64,000 nt of DNA from assembly GCA_965206125.1 (NCBI GenBank), contig CBDBIN010000045.1, forward strand, positions 372,001-436,000. Direction: 5' to 3'. The stretch comes from CAXWPM01 sp965206125 (lineage in GTDB: Bacteria > Acidobacteriota > Terriglobia > 20CM-2-55-15). A program made the translations under genes and the position numbers. Shown piece after piece: positions 36,038-44,485 of this stretch (positions are counted from its first letter, which is position 1; every line of letters begins with the position of its first letter). The notes under the pieces were generated by a model. It saw only the letters and a list, made by a program, of their open reading frames with translations, had not been told where the DNA came from and searched no databases.

Positions 36038-36712
36038 CTAACCGCCGATCCCCTCAATCACCTGGGCTCCAACAGGAGGCTCAAATTCGAAGAACGATTC
36101 CTCCAGGTCACCGTTGACCCGAACCTCGTCGAACAGGACCTCCCAGACCGATCCGTCCAGGCGGGTCAAGCTCAATCTCCGAATGTCGAAGCTCACTGGG
36201 TCGACTTCGAGGATGATGGCCTCGACGTCGGACTCCCTCCTCGGGTACATCTGGAGGACGCGAGCTCCGGCCACTTTCGGCGGAGTCCTGAGTTCTGCAA
36301 TCCGCTCGAACTCACTCTCCAGATCCTGGCGGCCCAGCAAGTACATCAACGGAATCCTCTCGTCGAAGCTGTCCCCTACGCTCTCATAGAGGACCTGCCC
36401 GGCGGCCGGAATCCAGAGATATACCGTCTTGCCATCGGAAACGAAGAGCTTTTCCTCAGGGGTCCGATACTCCCACCGCATCTGACGCGGCCGTCTCAGG
36501 TATACATGACCCTGCTCGCTACGGGTTTGGTTCAATGAATCTTCGTAAACCTGCGTAAACTCCGCGGAAAGGTCCCTTATGCTGGCCAGCCGGCGCTCGA
36601 CGCCGTCGATCAGATCGGGGAGTGACACCCTCTCCTGTGGGGTCGGCGGTGTGGCAACGGGCGTGGCTGACGCAATCGACAGGATGATAAAGACTGGCGC
36701 AAGAACCCGCAT
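36038..36712 (-). CDS. LolA-like outer-membrane lipoprotein carrier
   Basis: The 224-residue precursor has a signal peptide (APVFIILSIASATPVATPP) and the LolA fold pattern: ASIRDLSAEFTQVYEDSLNQ, GHVYLRRPRQMRWEYRTPEE, KLFVSDGKTVYLWIPAAGQV and LTRLDGSVWEVLFDEVRVNG. LolA shuttles lipoproteins from LolCDE to LolB. The ribosome site GGGAGG precedes ATG 36712. Its position as first gene of a pilus/secretion operon is unusual; in Gram-negative bacteria lolA usually sits near ftsK or alone. It may chaperone a lipoprotein (for example a pilotin) needed by this machine; that is inference. A 521-base heptamer array lies upstream, where its promoter should be. Confidence 0.85.
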   Translation of the reverse strand: MRVLAPVFIILSIASATPVATPPTPQERVSLPDLIDGVERRLASIRDLSAEFTQVYEDSLNQTRSEQGHVYLRRPRQMRWEYRTPEEKLFVSDGKTVYLWIPAAGQVLYESVGDSFDERIPLMYLLGRQDLESEFERIAELRTPPKVAGARVLQMYPRRESDVEAIILEVDPVSFDIRRLSLTRLDGSVWEVLFDEVRVNGDLEESFFEFEPPVGAQVIEGIGG

Positions 36713-36823
36713 CTGAAGCCTCCCGGAAAGTCAGTGTACTACGGAGTATTCGACGCGGAGACCCAAGGGCGGTTAGCTGTTGGCTGTTGGCATTGGTCGT
36801 TAGGGGCCAAAAGCCAATCGCCA

Positions 36824-37344
36824 ACTGATGACTGATGACTGATGACTGATGACTGATGACTGATGACTGATGACTGATGACTGATGACTGATGACTGATG
36901 ACTGATGACTGATGACTGATGACTGATGACTGATGACTGATGACTGATGACTGATGACTGATGACTGATGACTGATGACTGATGACTGATGACTGATGAC
37001 TGATGACTGATGACTGATGACTGATGACTGATGACTGATGACTGATGACTGATGACTGATGACTGATGACTGATGACTGATGACTGATGACTGATGACTG
37101 ATGACTGATGACTGATGACTGATGACTGATGACTGATGACTGATGACTGATGACTGATGACTGATGACTGATGACTGATGACTGATGACTGATGACTGAT
37201 GACTGATGACTGATGACTGATGACTGATGACTGATGACTGATGACTGATGACTGATGACTGATGACTGATGACTGATGACTGATGACTGATGACTGATGA
37301 CTGATGACTGATGACTGATGACTGATGACTGATGACTGATGACT
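36824..37344. repeat. Heptamer tandem array (ACTGATG x about 74)
   Basis: About 74 near-perfect copies of ACTGATG fill 521 bases between the pilin gene and the lolA-like gene; I see no interrupting base in the listed sequence. On the minus strand the array (CATCAGT units) has no stop in any frame and would encode repeats of HQSSVIS, while each plus-strand frame meets TGA. The last bases overlap the TAG stop of the pilin gene. The array separates lolA from any promoter further right. The rest of the 36713-37342 gap is a short related text (CAACTGATG, TTGGCTGTTGG). Confidence 0.95.
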
Positions 37345-37783
37345 ATTGCACGCCCTTCCCGGCCATACCTGCCGGCGCGCGGGAGACTGTGGAGGTATAG
37401 CGGATGATGTAGTCCGGGGTCGAGTAGTAATCGTAGCGCCCCGTTGATTCGCTGACGGCCGTTGCAGTAACCGTGTAGTCCTGGTTGCTGTCGGCTAGCG
37501 TCACGCCGAACACGTACCCGGACAGCTCGACCTCAAAACGTTCGTCGATGAGGCCGCCGGCGATCAGATCGGCCATCGCGCCGAACCCTTGGTTCGTCAT
37601 CATGTAGACGTTCTGGGCGATGTTGATCGACTTCATGCTCGCGGCCGCGCCAGACTCGTGGGCACTCTGCCGCGAGCGGAGCAAGCTGGGGATGGCGATC
37701 GACGCGATAATCAGGATGATCGCAACGACGATCAGCAGTTCGAGCAGTGAGAAACCGCGCTGTGTATTGGGTCCGTTGCTCAC
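37343..37783 (-). CDS. Type IV pilin-like protein (class III signal)
   Basis: The best start is GTG 37783 (VSNGPNTQRG), or a TTG five codons earlier; 146 residues. It has a short basic leader ending RG, cleaved before FSLLELLIVVAIILIIASIA, with Glu at +5. The mature protein of about 136 residues has a helical segment (SAHESGAAASMKSINIAQNV) and a small beta domain (VSESTGRYDYYSTPDYIIRY). It is a paralogue of the next pilin (38280-37861), sharing the N-terminal 50 residues and the DYYS segment. The TAG stop overlaps the start of the ACTGATG array, so loss of the stop would fuse a HQSSVIS repeat to the pilin. Confidence 0.87.
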   Translation of the reverse strand: MSNGPNTQRGFSLLELLIVVAIILIIASIAIPSLLRSRQSAHESGAAASMKSINIAQNVYMMTNQGFGAMADLIAGGLIDERFEVELSGYVFGVTLADSNQDYTVTATAVSESTGRYDYYSTPDYIIRYTSTVSRAPAGMAGKGVQ

Positions 37784-37860
37784 ATTCGCCGTTCTCAAGC
37801 TGGGGCGCCCGCTGCCCCCCAGCGAGGGGCGGCGGGCCACTTGAGACTCCTGGCCCGGAA

Positions 37861-38280
37861 TTAGTTTACCGGTGCCCCGAGAGTTACACCGGTACCCGCG
37901 GAATAACGCACGACTCCGTCGGGACCGCTGTAGTAGTCGAACTTCCCCGTGTTGTCGGACACGGCGTTCGCCACCGTCACGTAGTTCGTGTTGGCGCTCG
38001 ACAGGGTGATCGTGTAGGTGTACCCGGCGACCGTACCGGAAAAGTTCTCCGGGAGGAAACCGCCGTTGATCAGGTCCGTGATGCCGCCGTAGTTGCCGCT
38101 TGCACCCGACATGTACGTTACCTGGGCGGTGTTGATGGTCCTGAGCTGCGCCACGGCTCTCGATTCGTTGGCGGCCTGGCGGGAGCGGAGCAAGCTGGGG
38201 ATGGCGATCGTCGCGATGATCAAAATGATCGCGACGACGATCAGGAGCTCCAGCAGTGAAAAACCACGACTCTTCTTCAT
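37861..38280 (-). CDS. pilA: Type IV major pilin-like protein
   Basis: The 139-residue prepilin starts MKKSRGFSLLELLIVVAIIL at ATG 38280, preceded by GGAGG. Cleavage is before the Phe with Glu at +5. The rest has the short pilin head: LRTINTAQVTYMSGASGNYG, LINGGFLPENFSGTVAGYTY and VSDNTGKFDYYSGPDGVVRY. It lacks a C-terminal disulphide pair, as is usual for short GspG-like or Geobacter-type pilins. It precedes its paralogue by 77 bases, with 301 bases of untranslated region upstream. It likely forms the pilus built by one of the two ATPases in the window. Confidence 0.88.
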   Translation of the reverse strand: MKKSRGFSLLELLIVVAIILIIATIAIPSLLRSRQAANESRAVAQLRTINTAQVTYMSGASGNYGGITDLINGGFLPENFSGTVAGYTYTITLSSANTNYVTVANAVSDNTGKFDYYSGPDGVVRYSAGTGVTLGAPVN

Positions 38281-38581
38281 CGGTCACTTCCCTCCGTGAA
38301 TTCGTCCTATAGCGTGTTCAAAATAGGTAATCTATTGAGCCATCTACGAAATTTCGTTGCATCGTACCGAGACGACACAACGCTGTCAACCAGTTAGTAT
38401 CCATGACAAGGCCACCGCGTGCGATGGCTGCGAGGACCCCGGACGATACTGTTCAAATTCGGTTTCGGTGTGGCAATTGCAGTTCCTAATGGCGAAAGAG
38501 TTAGGATGGAGCGACTTATGAATTCAGGCCGTTTCCCCGAGCGACAAATTTTGTCACTCGAGTGCCGCAGAACGTAAGCAA
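38281..38581. other. Intergenic region between divergent pilA and ligase genes
   Basis: These 301 bases are more AT-rich than the neighbours and hold the promoters of two divergent genes. I see no RNA gene or coding frame. A 23-base dyad lies at its right end (38538-38560), and an AT-rich stretch (CAAAATAGGTAATCTATTG near 38320) lies upstream of pilA. No good -24/-12 sigma-54 match was found for pilA. Confidence 0.5.
38538..38560. promoter_or_regulatory. 23-bp imperfect palindrome before the ligase gene
   Basis: CGAGcGACAAA-T-TTTGTCaCTCG pairs at 10 of 11 positions, centred 33 bases upstream of ATG 38582. It could be a repressor operator or a leader hairpin next to the ribosome-binding region. 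Confidence 0.4.
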
Positions 38582-40567
38582 ATGGTGGATTTGCCTAAAT
38601 TCGATGAGCCGATGGCGCAACCGACACTGAGCCCGTCTTCGGAGGGGGGGCGAAGCCTGGCGCGGCCCCGAGCGGAACCGGTTGTCCTGGCGCTGGTGGG
38701 ATTGGCCATCGCGATCGCCCCCCTGGGCCACCTGTCGGCCCAACCGCTGCTGTTTATCCTCTACAGAACGTTGCTCTTCGGAGCCATCGGTGTCGGTCTG
38801 TGGACCACCCGGGCGACATCCGGCCCAGGGCTGCCAGTAGGGCTTCCCACCCGCATCTACGGGCTCATCGCCGGGACGCTCGTGCTGATGTTGGTCTCGC
38901 TATGGCTGAACCCGGCAAGCCTGGGCCACGGCTACCTGGATTGGAGTGAACACGTCCTCCTGGCTCTGTTCCTGATCGTATTGGTTCGCTTCGCGGGCCG
39001 CCGGACACTTCGCTGGAAGAGCTCTCTGCTGGCGCTGGTGATTGCGATTCCGGCGGGGCATCTCGTCTACGGCCTGGCCGGAGCGACAGGGGCCGTTTCC
39101 GGACCGTTTGCCAACCCGAATCATTTCGCTTCCTACCTGCTGGTCGGCTTTGGAGCAGCCCTCGGCGTCGCCATCTTCCACACAAAACTTCGTTGGAGAC
39201 TCCCGGCCGGCGCGGCGGGCCTCTTTCTGGGGTACGGCATCCTGGAGACGGTGTCCCGCGGCGCCACCCTCGCGGCACTGGCGGTCTTGCTCGCCGGATT
39301 ATGGAAGTTGAAGCCGAGGCTCGTTCTCGTCGGGGTCGCGGTCCTGGCCGTCGCGATGCCGTTCTGGATCGTGTTCTGGAATCCGCCCGTCGTTCAGAAG
39401 TTCCTCGATTCTGGAGAGCAAGACCCGTACAACTACTCAAGGGCGGAAATCTGGGCCAGTACGGCGACGATGATCGCCGAACGGCCCTTGATGGGCGTCG
39501 GTCTGTCCCAGTACGAACACGCGGCCAGAAAGTATCGCTTTCCCGTTGACAACACGATCGGCCGTTTCATGAAAAGGCAAGCGATCGCCCATTCCGAGTA
39601 CCTCCACTACGCCGCCGAAACCGGGATTCCAGCCACTCTCCTTCTGCTTGGGTTGATCGGGTATTTCTTCAGGCGGTTGATGCGTGCACGGCACGAGATT
39701 GGACCCGAAGCGGTTTTCCTGGAGCGCGCCGCGCTGCTCATCATCGTGGGGGTGTCGGTCCACGCCACCGTCGATAACAACTTCCAGACCGCGATCGTCT
39801 TGTCGGCGATGTCGGTGGTCGCACTCGCGTCGGCACCGCTGGGGGAAGAGCGCCACGGACGTCCGGCGGCATCGCTCCGCGTAACTGCGGTGGTGGGAAC
39901 GGCCGTGGTGCTTCTGTACATCCAATCGAGCCTGGTCCCGGCGATCGCCTACCAGTTGAACGCCGTCGGGCACCGCGCCTACGTCGAAGGACGCCTGGAA
40001 CAGGCGGCCCGGGCCCACCGCCTCGCCGTAGGGTTCCGGCCGGCCGATCCGGTCCTGCTGGCGAACCTGGGTGTCGTTTATAAGGAGCAGTTCCTCCGCG
40101 AGGGGGACCCGCACCTGCTCGACATCGCCGAAGCCTATTTCCTGCGCGCCGCCGACAGCAACCCGGCCTTCTTCCCGGCCCGACTGGAACACCTGTACTC
40201 AGTCATGTTCCGGCTGACCGATAACGATGGCCGCAACGAGGCCGTTCATCGTCAGATTGCCTCCACCGCAGGCCGGATTCTCGAGATCGACCCGTACGTC
40301 GTGGCCGTCCGGCGGAACCGGGCGGAGGCGTTGTTCCAAGGTGGCGATGTCTCGGGTGCGATGGAGGAATTACGGACCGCGGTTGCGATGGAACCCAACT
40401 TCGTTCCGGCACACTTGAAGCTCGCCGAACTGTATGACATCAACGGCGATATCGAACGAAGAGACGAACATCTGGCGCTGGCGGACGCGATCCGGGAACG
40501 CTACGCCGGTGCCGAAGGGCTGACCGACTACGAGATCATCATCCTTGGCATCGAGGGGGCCCGATGA
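38582..40567 (+). CDS. O-antigen ligase/polymerase-like membrane protein with TPR tail
   Basis: The 661-residue protein has 10-12 membrane helices in its first 440 residues (VVLALVGLAIAIAPLGHL; ALFLIVLVRFA) and a Wzy_C-type periplasmic segment with SGPFANPNHFASYLLVGFGA, SRAEIWASTATMIAERPLMG and IAHSEYLHYAAETGIPATLL, which fits the O-antigen ligase/polymerase family. The soluble C-terminus (about 460-661) has three or four TPR-like helical pairs (AARAHRLAVGFRPADPVLLA; GAMEELRTAVAMEPNFVPAH). It should join or ligate lipid-linked glycans in the periplasm. Its stop overlaps the start of a paralogue (ATGA), so both are co-translated. Confidence 0.87.
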   Translation: MVDLPKFDEPMAQPTLSPSSEGGRSLARPRAEPVVLALVGLAIAIAPLGHLSAQPLLFILYRTLLFGAIGVGLWTTRATSGPGLPVGLPTRIYGLIAGTLVLMLVSLWLNPASLGHGYLDWSEHVLLALFLIVLVRFAGRRTLRWKSSLLALVIAIPAGHLVYGLAGATGAVSGPFANPNHFASYLLVGFGAALGVAIFHTKLRWRLPAGAAGLFLGYGILETVSRGATLAALAVLLAGLWKLKPRLVLVGVAVLAVAMPFWIVFWNPPVVQKFLDSGEQDPYNYSRAEIWASTATMIAERPLMGVGLSQYEHAARKYRFPVDNTIGRFMKRQAIAHSEYLHYAAETGIPATLLLLGLIGYFFRRLMRARHEIGPEAVFLERAALLIIVGVSVHATVDNNFQTAIVLSAMSVVALASAPLGEERHGRPAASLRVTAVVGTAVVLLYIQSSLVPAIAYQLNAVGHRAYVEGRLEQAARAHRLAVGFRPADPVLLANLGVVYKEQFLREGDPHLLDIAEAYFLRAADSNPAFFPARLEHLYSVMFRLTDNDGRNEAVHRQIASTAGRILEIDPYVVAVRRNRAEALFQGGDVSGAMEELRTAVAMEPNFVPAHLKLAELYDINGDIERRDEHLALADAIRERYAGAEGLTDYEIIILGIEGAR

Positions 40568-42231
40568 GCGTTCCGCCCCTCAAGACGGCCCGACTGCTCG
40601 CCCTGGGAGCCCTGGTTGTGGTGGCCCTTGCTCCACCGGAGGCATGGGGTTCGGGCCGGATGCTGCTGATGCTGGCATCGACGTTCGCGCTCCTGATCCT
40701 CGTAATGGAAGCCCGCGTACCTGCCAGCTTTCTGATCGGGGGCGGCGCGTTCTGGGGCGGCCTCCTCGTTCACTCGGTCATCGTCTCGGCAGATCCGTAT
40801 CGGTCGCTCGATTTTCTGACGATCGTGTGGGCCTACTACTGTCTGTTCGGATACTTCCGGTATTCGCCCGACAAAAATCTGAAGCCGGTCGCGCTCACGC
40901 TGGTGCTGCTCGCCGGGACGGTGTCGTTGTACGCAATCTACCAGTTCGTCTGGGGCCTGGAGAACGCATACAACTTCGTGCTCTACTCGGAAACGAACGA
41001 AATCGTACGGGTGCCAATCCTCGATCGCCTGGCCACGGCACGAGTGTTTGCCTGGTTTGCACTGCCGGGAACTCTTTGGGGTTTTCTGCTGATCGCCCTC
41101 CCTCTACACGCCGCCCTGTGGAAATCTGGGCCGCGTCTGGCAGATGCGGCCCTGGTGGGGAACGCCGGCCTCGTCCTGGCGGCCGGTTTGATGACCCGAT
41201 CCTTCGGCTTCGTGGCCGGGCTGGGCGCCCTGGTCCTGGGTTGGCTGCTGATGCGGCCTAACGCCGCGCGATGGCGAAGCGCGGTCCTGGTCCCGTTGGC
41301 GATGATCCTGCTGGCCGGGGCGGTCAACCTAGGCCGGGCCGAGACGCATAACCCTGTCACATTGCGGCTCCAGAACTGGCTGACGGGCTGGGAAATCTTC
41401 GCGGCGAACCCGATCTTCGGTAGCGGCCTGAACACCTACGCCGTCCTGTACCGCCAGCACCAGCAGATCGGCGCCAACGAGACGCAGTTTGCACACAACA
41501 CGCCGGTACAACTGCTGGCCGAACTGGGTCTTCTGGGCGTCGTCGCGGGCTTCGCCCTGGCACTGTTCTTGTGGCCTCGCCGCCAGGGCATTCTGGACTC
41601 GCAGGGAGACAGACGCTGGGTGCTCCTCGCCATTTTGGTATGGATCACACACAACCTGATCGACATCGACGTCTATTTCGCCAGCGTCGGCGCGGTCGGT
41701 GTGGTGCTAATGGGACTCCTCGCCACCGAAGGGCCTCGGATCGGGCCTCGGCCGGGCACGGGCCGGGGGCGCTCGATCGGAGCGGGGGCCTTCGGCCTGC
41801 TGACCGGGGTCGTCGTTCTGGTATCGGGTGTGGTCTACGTGTCGGGCGAGCTTCATTACCGCGCCGAGGGCGAGCTGGCGAATCTGAAGGTGGAGGAAGC
41901 TTACCGAACTCTCCAATTTGCAGCAGCGGTCAATCCGTTCGATTCGAGCATCCTTCATGCAGCGGGACGGACCGCGTTGGAGCTCCATCAGAAGACAAGC
42001 GATCCGGCCTACCTCGCTGAAGCTACCGAGCACTTCGAACGTGCGATCTGGTTGAGTCCGGCAAAGGCGGACCCTCTCCTGGGCCTCGGTCTGTGTCTTT
42101 CCAGCGCCGACCGCCTCGATGAGGCACTGGCGGCATTCTCGCTGGCACAGACTCTCCACCCCTACAGTCGAACTGTCAGCGCGGTCCGGCGTCAGATCGA
42201 AAGACGGCAGCGGAGCTCTCCGGCGCCCTAG
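40564..42231 (+). CDS. O-antigen ligase/polymerase-like membrane protein with TPR tail, paralogue
   Basis: The 555-residue protein repeats the plan of its neighbour: 10-12 helices (VILVMEARVPASFLIGGGAF-like region; TLVLLAGTVSLYAIYQFVWG), then GSGLNTYAVLYRQHQQIGAN with HNTPVQLLAELGLLGVVAGF, the Wzy_C signature, followed by TDGN-free TPR-like helices (about 435-555: YLAEATEHFERAIWLSPAKA; EALAAFSLAQTLHPYSRTVS). Its start codon overlaps the stop of the first ligase. The two may be polymerase and ligase of one exopolysaccharide pathway, an inference from tandem arrangement and divergence. A candidate sigma-54 promoter follows its stop and reads into the next gene. Confidence 0.87.
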   Translation: MSVPPLKTARLLALGALVVVALAPPEAWGSGRMLLMLASTFALLILVMEARVPASFLIGGGAFWGGLLVHSVIVSADPYRSLDFLTIVWAYYCLFGYFRYSPDKNLKPVALTLVLLAGTVSLYAIYQFVWGLENAYNFVLYSETNEIVRVPILDRLATARVFAWFALPGTLWGFLLIALPLHAALWKSGPRLADAALVGNAGLVLAAGLMTRSFGFVAGLGALVLGWLLMRPNAARWRSAVLVPLAMILLAGAVNLGRAETHNPVTLRLQNWLTGWEIFAANPIFGSGLNTYAVLYRQHQQIGANETQFAHNTPVQLLAELGLLGVVAGFALALFLWPRRQGILDSQGDRRWVLLAILVWITHNLIDIDVYFASVGAVGVVLMGLLATEGPRIGPRPGTGRGRSIGAGAFGLLTGVVVLVSGVVYVSGELHYRAEGELANLKVEEAYRTLQFAAAVNPFDSSILHAAGRTALELHQKTSDPAYLAEATEHFERAIWLSPAKADPLLGLGLCLSSADRLDEALAAFSLAQTLHPYSRTVSAVRRQIERRQRSSPAP

Positions 42232-42239
42232 CATTACTT

Positions 42240-42255
42240 TGGCAAGACGGTTGCT
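42240..42255 (+). promoter_or_regulatory. Candidate sigma-54 (-24/-12) promoter
   Basis: TGGCAAGACGGTTGCT matches the TGGCAC-N5-TTGCA consensus with correct spacing and both GG and GC cores. It lies about 258 bases upstream of the sugar nucleotidyltransferase, and two sigma-54 activators (PilR- and NtrX-like) are encoded in this window. It is a sequence match only. Confidence 0.45.
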
Positions 42256-42512
42256 CTATCAAACTGGAGAAACGGTCCGGCTTTCGAAAGGCAGCCTCTT
42301 CCGTTCCTTGGTCGAGTGCGGCAGATCGGTTCGAAGGCAGCTGAGGACAGCCGTTTCCCACTACCGGAACGGCACTCCGGAACCGGCGGAAGCCGAAAAG
42401 GCCCAGACGGTTGACTGTGATCGTGTCAAGATTTTGGGAGCGGTGTCTGACTATTGACACCCAGCAGGTCCGATTTTCGAATGGAACAGCTTCGATGAAA
42501 CAGAGGTCGCCA

Positions 42513-43274
42513 ATGTCCAGCCTGTGCGCGGAAACCCCGGTCGTCGTCCTCGCGGGCGGCAAGGGAACGCGGCTGCTTCCCTACACGACAGCGCTGCCGA
42601 AGCCCCTGATGCCCGTCGGCAACTATCCAATCCTGGAGATTCTGCTGCGTCAGCTCGCAGCCTACGGCTTCCGGGATGTCACCTTGGCTGTCGGACACCT
42701 GGCGGGCCTCATCCAGGCCTACTTCAAGGACGGCAAGGACCTCGGGCTCGACCTCAAATACTCTTACGAAACCACGCCACTCGGCACGGCCGGACCGCTG
42801 GCCCGACTGCCTCGAATGGACCGCAGCATTCTGGTCCTGAACGGGGACCTGTTGACCGACGTCGACTTCGGGCGGCTCGTCCGCTTCCACTACGAAAAAG
42901 AGTCCGTCGCAACCGTGGCCATGACCCGACGTAACGAACAGATAGACTTTGGAGTCATCGAGACGGACCCGGACGGACGCGTGATCAATTTCAAGGAAAA
43001 GCCGGGGATGGAATATCTTGTCAGCATGGGAATTTACGTCTTCGCGCCGCGCGTAGTCGACTTCATCCCAAAATCGATCAGGTTCGACTTTCCGGATCTG
43101 CTCCGACGACTGCTGGACAATGACCTGAAAGTCCTCGGTTACGAAAGCACCGATTACTGGATGGATGTCGGCCGCCCCGACGACTACGAAAAGGCGAATG
43201 AGGACTTCCCGATGAGGGAAAAGGAGTTCCTGCGCCCCCATGTGGAACACGAGACTGTCGGAACTGGAGTTTGA
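42513..43274 (+). CDS. Sugar-1-phosphate nucleotidyltransferase
   Basis: I start at ATG 42513 (AGAGG eight bases upstream); an ATG at 42495 would add six residues. The roughly 253-residue protein is an NTP_transferase: VVVLAGGKGTRLLPYTTALP with the GGxGTRL loop, KPLMPVGNYPILEILLRQL, SYETTPLGTAGPLARL, and ILVLNGDLLTD with the metal-binding Asp. FGVIETDPDGRVINFKEKPG and DYWMDVGRPDDYEKANED complete the family. It makes an NDP-sugar for polysaccharide synthesis; the sugar is unknown (mannose, glucose or a heptose are options). It overlaps the aminotransferase by 35 bases. Confidence 0.9.
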   Translation: MSSLCAETPVVVLAGGKGTRLLPYTTALPKPLMPVGNYPILEILLRQLAAYGFRDVTLAVGHLAGLIQAYFKDGKDLGLDLKYSYETTPLGTAGPLARLPRMDRSILVLNGDLLTDVDFGRLVRFHYEKESVATVAMTRRNEQIDFGVIETDPDGRVINFKEKPGMEYLVSMGIYVFAPRVVDFIPKSIRFDFPDLLRRLLDNDLKVLGYESTDYWMDVGRPDDYEKANEDFPMREKEFLRPHVEHETVGTGV

Positions 43275-44400
43275 CGGCGACGAGCTCGCCGGTGCACTCG
43301 GCGCACTCGAGTCGAACTGGATTACGGCCGGACCGCGCACCGAAGAATTCGAACGGACGTTCGCGAGAGTTGCCGGAACGACCGAAGCGGTAGCGGTTTC
43401 GAACGGAACGGCCGCGCTCATCCTCGCTCTCAAGACGCTCGGCATCGGACCGGGAGACGAAGTGCTCTGTCCCTCCATGACGTTCGTCGCAACTGCCGCC
43501 GCAATCCTGCATTGCGGGGCGACCCCCATCTTCGTCGACATTGTCAGCCTGGAAGACCCTACGATCGACCCGGAAGATGCAGCGCTCAAGGTGACGGCCC
43601 GGACACGGGCGATCCTCCCTGTTCACTATGCAGGGATCCCATGCGACATGGATCGGCTCTCCGAGATCGCGCGCGGGCACGATTTAGCCATCATCGAAGA
43701 CGCCGCACACGCGCCCGGCGCCACCTACCGTGGCCGCCCCTGCGGCAGCCTGGGGTCGGCGGGCTGCTTCAGCCTGTTCGGAAACAAGAACATCACGACG
43801 GGCGAGGGTGGCGTCGTGACCACCGATGACAGGGAGTTTGCCGAACGACTGCGCCTCGGGCGGTCACACGGAATGACGAAGACGACCAGGGACCGGGACT
43901 GCGGACGCTCTGCTCATTACGACGTCGTCGAGATCGGCTTCAACTTCCGCTTCGACGACATTCGGGCAGCCATCGGCCTGGCTCAGCTCGCCAAGCTCAC
44001 CGACATCAACAGGAGGCGGGCCACGATCGTCGAACGATACAACTACCGCCTCGCGATCGAAACGGACCTGATCCTCCCGTTTCGATCAGTCGCAGCCGAC
44101 AGGGTCCCGGCGTTCCACGTGTATCCGGTGGTCCTGCCGAGCCGGGCAGATCGCGACACGATGGAGTCAGAACTGCGGGAACGGGGTATCCAGACCAGTA
44201 TCCATTACCGGCCCGTCCATCAATTGACCGCGATCCGATCTCTTTATCCGGACGTCTCACTCCCGATAACGGAATCCTACGGCGAGAGAGAGTTGACGCT
44301 TCCTCTCTATGCGTCACTCCACAAGAACGATGTGGATTCCATAACCGAAGCAGTCGCGCGTTCCTTAGCGTCGGGCCCACCGTCCTTGTTGGCAACCTGA
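43240..44400 (+). CDS. DegT/DnrJ/EryC1/StrS family sugar aminotransferase
   Basis: The 386-residue PLP enzyme shows: NWITAGPRTEEFERTFARVA at the N-terminus, VAVSNGTAALILALKTLGIG for the PLP-phosphate pocket, ALPVHYAG-like HYAGIPCDMDRLSEIA, IIEDAAHAPGATYRGRPCGS with the cofactor Asp, and FSLFGNKNITTGEGGVVTT with the Schiff-base Lys. GFNFRFDDIRAAIGLAQL and SIHYRPVHQ close the active site. It aminates a keto-NDP-sugar to give an amino sugar for the exopolysaccharide or LPS. Co-translated with the nucleotidyltransferase. Confidence 0.93.
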   Translation: MWNTRLSELEFDGDELAGALGALESNWITAGPRTEEFERTFARVAGTTEAVAVSNGTAALILALKTLGIGPGDEVLCPSMTFVATAAAILHCGATPIFVDIVSLEDPTIDPEDAALKVTARTRAILPVHYAGIPCDMDRLSEIARGHDLAIIEDAAHAPGATYRGRPCGSLGSAGCFSLFGNKNITTGEGGVVTTDDREFAERLRLGRSHGMTKTTRDRDCGRSAHYDVVEIGFNFRFDDIRAAIGLAQLAKLTDINRRRATIVERYNYRLAIETDLILPFRSVAADRVPAFHVYPVVLPSRADRDTMESELRERGIQTSIHYRPVHQLTAIRSLYPDVSLPITESYGERELTLPLYASLHKNDVDSITEAVARSLASGPPSLLAT

Positions 44401-44485
44401 AGGCGATCGAGGGCCCACACTCGAATCTCCAACGAACGATGTCCAATGCGGATTCTCCACTAGAGAATCGGCAATAAGTGGAAGC

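Noticed and set aside
36824..37344. CRISPR array
   Set aside because: Pure seven-base tandem repeat without spacers and no cas genes. The 40- and 43-base arrays also lack spacers.
37343..38287. One long minus-strand frame spanning both pilins
   Set aside because: Its first half is an out-of-frame reading of pilA; only the part from GTG 37783 is the second pilin.
38470..38485. Sigma-54 site TGGCAATTGCAG near pilA
   Set aside because: The GG and GC cores are too close together, and the site points away from pilA.
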